Shown here: one piece after another, positions 1-4,431 of the stretch | How positions within the stretch are numbered: the stretch's first letter is position 1 | Layout of the letters: each line of letters starts with the position of its first letter | From: an uncultured Synechococcus sp. | GTDB lineage: Bacteria; Cyanobacteriota; Cyanobacteriia; PCC-6307; Cyanobiaceae | Length of the DNA: 5,370 bases | Assembly: GCA_937930135.1 (NCBI GenBank) | Contig: CALGVO010000155.1 | Location: 1-5,370, forward strand | Reading direction: 5' to 3' | Translations under genes and position numbers: made by a program | The notes under the pieces: model-generated | The model's input: the letters and a program-made list of their open reading frames with translations, nothing else | Database searches by the model: none | Told to the model about the DNA's origin: nothing

Positions 1-1825
1 GCGTGGTGGGATCCATCGTGGTTTCCCAGAGCTGCTGGGGCATCATTTCACCCAGACCCTTGAAGCGCTGGATGGTGTAGTTGGCCTTCTCACCGAAGCC
101 GGCCAGCGTGGATTGCAGATCCTGCTCGTTGTAGCAATAGGTGTGATTTTTGCCGCGCTCCACTTTGTAGAGCGGCGGACAGGCGATGTAGATGTAGCCA
201 CCCTCCACCAACTCTTTCTGATAGCGATAGAAGAAGGTGAGCAACAGAGTGCGGATGTGGGCGCCATCCACATCGGCGTCGGTCATGATCACCACCCGGT
301 GATAGCGCAGGTTTTTGGAGTCAAAATCCTCACCCTTGATCCCCAGGCCCAGGGCCGTGATCAGGGCCTGAATTTCGGTGTTCTTGTAGATCCGCGCATC
401 ATCGGTTTTTTCGATGTTGAGGATCTTGCCCCGCAGGGGAAGGATCGCCTGAAAGCGACGGTCACGGCCCTGCTTGGCGGAGCCACCAGCCGAATCGCCC
501 TCCACGATGTAGATCTCGGATTCAGCCGGATCGCGGGAGCTGCAGTCAGCCAGCTTGCCGGGGAGGGTGGAGCTCTCCAGCACACTCTTGCGGCGCACCA
601 GTTCGCGGGCGCGGCGGGCCGCCTCAGCCGCATTGAAGGCCTGAATCGCTTTCTCGAGGATCATGTCGATCACCGAGGGGTTGAATTCCAGGTATTGGCT
701 GAGGGCCTCACCCACCAGGCTGTCGACGATGCCGCGCACCTCGGTGTTGCCGAGCTTGGTCTTCGTCTGCCCCTCAAATTCCGGTTCCGGCACTTTCACC
801 GACAGCACAGCCGTGAGGCCCTCGCGAATATTTTCGCCGGCCAGATTGGAGTCGGATTCCTTGCGTTTACCGCGTTTTTTAGCGAAGGCATTGAGGGTGC
901 GGGTCAGCACCGTTTTCAAGCCTTCGATATGGGTGCCGCCATCCACGGTGCGGATGTTGTTGGCGAAACCGAGGATGCTGTCGGAATAGGCATCCACGCA
1001 CCATTGCAGGGCTGCCTCCACCTGAACGCCATCCTTCTCGGCGTTCACATAAATGATCTCGGGGTGGAGCGGATCCTTCTCCGCATTCATATAAGCGACG
1101 TATTCCTTGATGCCGCCTTCATAGAAGTACTCCTCCTCATGGGCGTCGCCTTCGGCATTGCGGGCGCTCTCCCGTTCATCGCGGAAGACGATGCGCACGC
1201 CGCCGTTGAGATAAGCCAACTCACGCAGACGCGCCGCCAGGGTGGCGTAATCGAAGACGATGCCACCGGTGAAGATCTCGAGATCCGGCTTGAAACAGAC
1301 GCTGGTGCCGGTGCGGCCGTTCTCATCGGCCGGCTGGGGCTCGGAGGCGAGGCTGCCGATCGGGGCACCACGTTCAAAGCGCTGACGATGCACCTGCCCC
1401 TGACGGCGCACGGTGACCTCCACCCATTCGGAGAGGGCATTGACCACCGACACGCCCACGCCGTGCAGGCCACCCGACACCTTGTAGCCACCGGCCCCGA
1501 ACTTGCCACCGGCATGGAGCACGGTGAGCACGGTTTCGAGGGCGCTCTTGCCGGTGCGGGGGTGAATATCGGTGGGGATGCCGCGGCCGTTGTCGGTGAC
1601 GGAAGCGGAGCCGTCGTCGCCGAGCACCACCCGAATCTCGGAGCAGTGGCCGGCCAGGGCCTCATCCACCGAGTTGTCGACCACCTCATACACCAGGTGG
1701 TGCAGACCGCGGGGGCCGGTGGTGCCGATGTACATCCCCGGGCGCTTGCGCACCGGCTCCAGGCCTTCGAGCACCTGGATCTGCTCGGCTCCGTAGGCGG
1801 CCTGAACTTTTGAGGCTTCGCTCAT
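1..1825 (-). CDS. gyrB: DNA gyrase subunit B, 3' end outside window
   Basis: GyrB is the ATPase subunit of the A2B2 type II topoisomerase that introduces negative supercoils. I read 608 uninterrupted codons from ATG at 1825, beginning MSEASKVQAAYGAEQ. The GHKL ATPase domain covers roughly residues 1-230, with catalytic E47 and Mg-binding N51 in YEVVDNSVDEA, D78 and glycines in DNGRGIP, and the glycine lid HAGGKFGAGGYKVSGG at 104-119. The transducer domain follows. The TOPRIM domain has EGDSAGG (E442) and DADVDG (D516, D518, D520), plus PLRGKILNIEK. The reading ends in RFKGLGEMMPQQLWETTMDPTT, so about 45 C-terminal residues are probably missing. It lacks the long insert of E. coli GyrB, as is usual outside gammaproteobacteria. 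No other in-frame start codon lies between the Shine-Dalgarno-like box and this ATG, so the start is firm. It is divergent from miaA. Confidence 0.98.
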   Translation of the reverse strand, partial: MSEASKVQAAYGAEQIQVLEGLEPVRKRPGMYIGTTGPRGLHHLVYEVVDNSVDEALAGHCSEIRVVLGDDGSASVTDNGRGIPTDIHPRTGKSALETVLTVLHAGGKFGAGGYKVSGGLHGVGVSVVNALSEWVEVTVRRQGQVHRQRFERGAPIGSLASEPQPADENGRTGTSVCFKPDLEIFTGGIVFDYATLAARLRELAYLNGGVRIVFRDERESARNAEGDAHEEEYFYEGGIKEYVAYMNAEKDPLHPEIIYVNAEKDGVQVEAALQWCVDAYSDSILGFANNIRTVDGGTHIEGLKTVLTRTLNAFAKKRGKRKESDSNLAGENIREGLTAVLSVKVPEPEFEGQTKTKLGNTEVRGIVDSLVGEALSQYLEFNPSVIDMILEKAIQAFNAAEAARRARELVRRKSVLESSTLPGKLADCSSRDPAESEIYIVEGDSAGGSAKQGRDRRFQAILPLRGKILNIEKTDDARIYKNTEIQALITALGLGIKGEDFDSKNLRYHRVVIMTDADVDGAHIRTLLLTFFYRYQKELVEGGYIYIACPPLYKVERGKNHTYCYNEQDLQSTLAGFGEKANYTIQRFKGLGEMMPQQLWETTMDPTT

Positions 1826-1844
1826 GCGTTCGTCGTGTGCCGGG

Positions 1845-1850
1845 CCTCCT
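1845..1850 (-). promoter_or_regulatory. Shine-Dalgarno-like AGGAGG, distant from gyrB start
   Basis: On the minus strand these bases read AGGAGG, a perfect anti-16S match. Nineteen bases separate it from the gyrB ATG at 1825, much more than the usual 5-10. No ATG, GTG or TTG lies in frame between them, and the protein homology begins at 1825. It may be fortuitous, or brought closer by folding of the leader. Confidence 0.3.
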
Positions 1851-1859
1851 GTCAGGCTG

Positions 1860-1865
1860 AATTTA
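1860..1865 (-). promoter_or_regulatory. Possible gyrB -10 element (TAAATT)
   Basis: Read on the minus strand this is TAAATT, which fits the loose cyanobacterial -10 pattern TANNNT. A start about 7 bases downstream would give a leader of roughly 28 bases that still contains the AGGAGG box. I find no good -35 at the expected distance (AAGCGC near 1883-1888 is poor). It is the most AT-rich spot in the divergent spacer, which is most of the reason for the call. Confidence 0.22.
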
Positions 1866-1913
1866 CCACCGGCGCGCCAGAGGCGCTTGCAGAGGCCTCT
1901 CAGGCGCCATTTC

Positions 1914-1940
1914 CCGAGGGGGTGCACCCCCTCGGTTTTT
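1914..1940 (+). terminator. Terminator-like hairpin just before miaA
   Basis: Bases 1914-1935 form a perfect 22-nt palindrome, with a 9-bp arm CCGAGGGGG, a TGCA loop and the complementary arm CCCCCTCGG. Five T residues follow at 1936-1940. This is the form of a Rho-independent terminator acting on plus-strand transcription. On the minus strand no T-run follows, so it should not act on gyrB, whose leader it would precede. The T-run ends 4 bases before the miaA ATG at 1945. The only plus-strand transcripts it could stop are a miaA leader or antisense RNA from gyrB. It may therefore be an attenuator or a block to antisense read-through. The structure is plain; the role is inferred. Confidence 0.6.
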
Positions 1941-1944
1941 GCTC

Positions 1945-2865
1945 ATGCCCGATCCGCAACCGCCACACGCCACCGACACACCACTGGTGGTGGTGCTGCT
2001 CGGACCGACCGCCAGTGGCAAGACCGCCCTGGCGCTCGAGCTGGCGGAGCGCCTCCAGCTGGAGGTGCTCAATGTGGATTCGAGGCAGCTTTACGCCGAG
2101 ATGGACATCGGCACTGCCAAGCCAACGCCAGAGCAACGCCAGCGGGTACGCCACCATCTGCTCGATCTGCGCCGCCCCGATCACCCCCTCACCCTGCAGG
2201 AGTTCCAGGCGATCGCCACCCCGATGGTCGAGGCCAGCCTGGCGCAGCGCGGCATCGCCTTTCTGGTGGGAGGCAGCGGCCTTTATCTCAAGGCCCTCAC
2301 CGGTGGCCTGCGGCCACCGGCGGTGCCACCGCAGCCGGAGCTGCGTGCCCAGCTGAACGCGCTCGGGCAACCGGTGTGCCATCAACTGCTGCTGCAGGCC
2401 GACCCGACGGCAGCGGCCCGGATCGCCCCGGCCGACGCCGTGCGCACCCAGCGGGCCCTGGAAGTGCTCTATGCCAGCGGTGAACCGATCAGCAGCCAGC
2501 AAGGCAGCAACCCACCACCCTGGCGGGTGCTGGAACTGGGCCTCGATCCCGCCGACCTGCGCCAACGCATCAGCCGCCGCACCCAGCAGCTCTACGCCGA
2601 GGGTCTGGTGGAGGAAACCGCCCGCCTGCGCGAGCGGTATGGCCCGGAGCTGCCCCTGCTGCAGACGATCGGCTATGGCGAGGCAGCTCTGCTGCTCGAC
2701 GGCAACCTCAGCCGGGAGGAGGCGATCGCCCGCACCTGCCAGCGCACGCGCCAGTTCGCCAAACGGCAACGCACCTGGTTCCGGCGCCAGCATCAACCCT
2801 GCTGGCTGAGCGATGCGGATGCCCTCAACGAGGCGATGACACAGATCAGGAGCGGTCTAAGGTGA
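1945..2865 (+). CDS. miaA: tRNA dimethylallyltransferase MiaA
   Basis: MiaA transfers a dimethylallyl group from DMAPP to N6 of A37 in tRNAs that read UNN codons. The 306-residue product matches the usual length of about 300. It shows a P-loop GPTASGKT at 20-27, the substrate-binding DSRQLY at 45-50, DIGTAKP at 54-60, VGGSGLYLKAL at 108-118, the IGYGEA stretch at 242-247, and the basic tRNA-binding segment QRTRQFAKRQRTWFR at 266-280. I chose ATG 1945, giving MPDPQPPHATDTPLVVVLLGP. A TTG at 1939 would add only two residues and sits at the end of the T-run of the upstream hairpin. No Shine-Dalgarno sequence precedes ATG 1945; the nearest G-rich run lies inside the hairpin. The gene is divergent from gyrB, and infC follows on the same strand 64 bp later, possibly in one transcript. 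Confidence 0.97.
   Translation: MPDPQPPHATDTPLVVVLLGPTASGKTALALELAERLQLEVLNVDSRQLYAEMDIGTAKPTPEQRQRVRHHLLDLRRPDHPLTLQEFQAIATPMVEASLAQRGIAFLVGGSGLYLKALTGGLRPPAVPPQPELRAQLNALGQPVCHQLLLQADPTAAARIAPADAVRTQRALEVLYASGEPISSQQGSNPPPWRVLELGLDPADLRQRISRRTQQLYAEGLVEETARLRERYGPELPLLQTIGYGEAALLLDGNLSREEAIARTCQRTRQFAKRQRTWFRRQHQPCWLSDADALNEAMTQIRSGLR
2209..2216. repeat. HIP1 octamer GCGATCGC
   Basis: This is a copy of the highly iterated palindrome that is over-represented in many cyanobacterial genomes. It lies inside miaA within the ten-base palindrome GGCGATCGCC and encodes part of QAIAT, so it interrupts nothing. It supports a cyanobacterial origin. Confidence 0.75.
2722..2729. repeat. HIP1 octamer GCGATCGC
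   Basis: This is a second copy within miaA, again inside GGCGATCGCC and encoding part of EAIAR. It is read through by the gene without any break. Confidence 0.75.
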
Positions 2866-2871
2866 AAAGTC

Positions 2872-2907
2872 AAGGGCTACGGCTGGATCAGCCGAGCTGC
2901 GGCCCTT
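2872..2907 (+). other. Possible stem-loop in the miaA-infC gap
   Basis: Two nested inverted repeats fall in the 64-bp gap. The outer pair is AAGGGC (2872-2877) with GCCCTT (2902-2907). The inner pair is CGGCT (2880-2884) with AGCCG (2890-2894), with loop GGATC. The stems are separated by an unequal internal loop of 2 and 7 bases. No T-run follows, so it is not an intrinsic terminator. It ends 22 bases before the infC ATG and could shape that leader or mark an mRNA processing site. In GC-rich DNA such pairings also arise by chance. Confidence 0.3.
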
Positions 2908-2929
2908 CCCTGTCCCCTCAACGCCCTGA

Positions 2930-3583
2930 ATGCCTCCACGTCCCCGTTTTGACCGTCGTGCTCCTGTCAGGGAGCTGCCCAATATCAACGATCGCATCAA
3001 TTATCCGCAGCTGCGGGTGGTGGACGCCGACGGAGCGCAGCTGGGAGTGATCGACAGGGAGAAGGCCCTGGAGGTGGCCAAGGATCGCGAGCTCGATCTG
3101 GTGCTGGTGAGCGAAAAGGCCGATCCACCGGTGTGCCGGATCATGGATTACGGCAAATACAAGTTTGAGCAGGAGAAAAAAGCCAAGGAAGCCAAGAAGA
3201 AGTCGCATCAGACCGAGGTGAAGGAGGTCAAGATGCGCTACAAGATCGATCAGCACGATTACGACGTGCGGATCGGTCAGGCCACCCGCTTCCTCAAAGC
3301 CGGCGACAAGGTGAAGTGCACCGTGATCTTCCGCGGCCGCGAGATTCAGCACACCGCCCTGGCGGAAACCCTGCTGCGCAGGATGGCCAAGGATCTGGAG
3401 GAGCAGGCGGAAATCCAGCAGGCCCCGAAGCGGGAGGGCCGCAACATGATCATGTTCCTCACACCGCGCAAAACACCGCTGGCGAAAAAAGACGGCGACG
3501 ACACCCAGGTGGCCACCAAGGCGGTGCGCACGATTCCGGCACCGCCACGGCCCACCGGCCTCAAGCCTGCAGCGACTCCCTGA
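2930..3583 (+). CDS. infC: Translation initiation factor IF-3
   Basis: IF-3 binds the 30S subunit, keeps 50S away and checks start-codon pairing with initiator tRNA. The 217-residue protein has a short basic leader (MPPRPRFDRR), the N-domain from NINDRINYPQLR (about 18-80) with the signature around CRIMDYGKYKFEQEKK (69-84), a lysine-rich helical linker (about 79-92), and the C-domain (about 93-181) with EVKMRYKIDQHDYDVRIGQA, VKCTVIFRGREIQH and GRNMIMFLTPRK. About 36 further residues form a Thr/Pro/Ala-rich tail, so the protein is longer than the roughly 180-residue E. coli form. The start is ATG, not the rare AUU known from E. coli infC. No Shine-Dalgarno sequence is visible; CCCTGA precedes the ATG. 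It lies 64 bp after miaA, and rpmI and rplT do not follow. Its last 23 bp overlap the convergent hydrolase gene. Confidence 0.98.
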   Translation: MPPRPRFDRRAPVRELPNINDRINYPQLRVVDADGAQLGVIDREKALEVAKDRELDLVLVSEKADPPVCRIMDYGKYKFEQEKKAKEAKKKSHQTEVKEVKMRYKIDQHDYDVRIGQATRFLKAGDKVKCTVIFRGREIQHTALAETLLRRMAKDLEEQAEIQQAPKREGRNMIMFLTPRKTPLAKKDGDDTQVATKAVRTIPAPPRPTGLKPAATP

Positions 3584-4352
3584 GCAGCTGCCAACCCCGC
3601 TGCGAGGCTGCGGCATTGAAGCTGTCGCGCGCCTCGCACATGAAGCCATGGTCGGCGGCGGCGAGCTCTTCGTAGCGCAGGCGCTCGCCACTGGGATCAG
3701 CAGACGCCAGAGCGTCGGCAATGCCGCGACGATCCGCCGCCGGGATCAGGGGATCGGCCGTGCCGCAGAGGCAGGTGAGCTGGCCCTGCACCTGGGGCAA
3801 CAGGTCCAGGCTGGGGGCACCGCCGCCCGGACGCCCCTGCACCACACCGGCGCCGTAGAAATCAAAGGTGTGGCTCACCTCGGGCAGGCTGGCCGCCAGC
3901 AGGGCGGCATGGCCGCCGAAACAGAACCCCACCACGGTGATCTCCAGCGGCGCTGCCGCTGATTCCGCCGGCTTCAGGGCAGCCTCCAGCCAGGTGATCG
4001 CCGCCTTCACATCGGCCAGGATCTGCTCGGTGCTGCAGGCGTCCTTGTGGCGGCGGCCCTCCGCGAGCGCCTCCGCGGTGTAGTCGAGCTCCAGATCGGG
4101 CGCGGTGCGGGCAAACAGGGGCATGGCCAGGGCGGGAACGCCGAGGGCCGCGATCCGATCGGCGACGCTGCGCACCCAGCCATTGACGCCGAACACTTCC
4201 GGCAACACCAGCACCGCCTTGCGGTGGGAGGGCGTCCGCCCGGCAGTCTGCGCTGATCCGCCCGCCGGAGCCCACCAACTGCGCAGGGGCACCGGCCCCT
4301 GGGACACGATGCACCAGCCTGCCTGGTTGGCAGCGAATTCGGAGATTGGCAT
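3561..4352 (-). CDS. Dienelactone hydrolase family protein
   Basis: This is a predicted cytosolic alpha/beta hydrolase of the dienelactone hydrolase family, with 263 residues if started at ATG 4352 (MPISEFAANQAGW). The nucleophile is Cys144 in VGFCFGGHAALLA, the acid is Asp200 in CGTADPLIP and the base is His235 in AADHGFM. Glu52 in LPEVFGVNGW matches the glutamate that activates the cysteine in the characterised Pseudomonas enzyme. The full Cys-Asp-His set suggests an active hydrolase. The substrate is unknown, and no chlorocatechol or other aromatic-degradation gene is nearby. The start is uncertain: AAGGAG at 4394-4399 is well placed for TTG 4385 or GTG 4382, which would add 11 or 10 residues, whereas ATG 4352 has no Shine-Dalgarno sequence. 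It is divergent from the GntR-type gene, and its stop lies inside the 3' end of infC. Confidence 0.93.
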   Translation of the reverse strand: MPISEFAANQAGWCIVSQGPVPLRSWWAPAGGSAQTAGRTPSHRKAVLVLPEVFGVNGWVRSVADRIAALGVPALAMPLFARTAPDLELDYTAEALAEGRRHKDACSTEQILADVKAAITWLEAALKPAESAAAPLEITVVGFCFGGHAALLAASLPEVSHTFDFYGAGVVQGRPGGGAPSLDLLPQVQGQLTCLCGTADPLIPAADRRGIADALASADPSGERLRYEELAAADHGFMCEARDSFNAAASQRGWQLLRESLQA

Positions 4353-4375
4353 AGGGACACAGACCACCACGCCAA

Positions 4376-4404
4376 TTGTCACCAAGCCGATCGCTCCTTA
4401 GGGT
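4376..4404 (+). promoter_or_regulatory. Possible promoter for the GntR-type gene
   Basis: TTGTCA at 4376-4381 matches the -35 consensus at five of six bases. After a 17-bp spacer comes TAGGGT at 4399-4404, which fits the cyanobacterial -10 pattern TANNNT but only three bases of TATAAT. Transcription from about 4411 would give a leader of some 20 bases before GTG 4432. The element overlaps the Shine-Dalgarno box and alternative starts of the divergent hydrolase gene. Confidence 0.35.
4394..4399 (-). promoter_or_regulatory. Shine-Dalgarno box AAGGAG, bears on hydrolase start
   Basis: The minus strand reads AAGGAG, followed by 8 bases to TTG 4385 or 11 bases to GTG 4382, both in frame with the hydrolase. 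ATG 4352 is 41 bases away, too far for this box to serve. If used, it would give a protein beginning MVTIGVVVCVPMPISEF or one residue shorter. Several neighbouring genes lack any Shine-Dalgarno sequence, so its presence alone does not settle the start. Confidence 0.4.
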
Positions 4405-4418
4405 GGCCGCATTCCGAT

Positions 4419-4430
4419 CCGGTCCACCGG
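4419..4430. promoter_or_regulatory. Short inverted repeat, possible operator
   Basis: CCGGT and ACCGG are separated by CC, ending one base before the GTG start of the GntR-type gene. GntR-type proteins bind inverted repeats and often control themselves and a divergent neighbour, so this is a candidate self-regulatory site. At 12 bases in GC-rich DNA it could be chance. Confidence 0.2.
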
Positions 4431-4431
4431 C

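Noticed and set aside
113..1813. A 566-codon open frame on the plus strand, antisense to gyrB
   Set aside because: It mirrors gyrB codon by codon, has no recognisable domain, and is a known by-product of high GC at third codon positions. The minus strand encodes an unmistakable GyrB.
1887..1915. TTGCAG as a -35 for a miaA promoter
   Set aside because: At 17 bases downstream the sequence is TTTCCC, which is not a -10 element, and other spacings are no better.
1900..2796. A 298-codon open frame on the minus strand, antisense to miaA
   Set aside because: The plus strand encodes a complete MiaA with all its motifs; the antisense product resembles no family I know.
3561..3600. GCAGCTGC and nearby GC-rich pairings as a terminator between infC and the hydrolase
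   Set aside because: No T-run follows on either strand and the stems are short, so this does not look like an intrinsic terminator.
2918..3721. A 267-codon open frame on the minus strand over infC and the hydrolase 3' end
   Set aside because: It lies over the full-length IF-3 frame and shows only shadow-like composition with Leu/His-rich repeats of no known kind.
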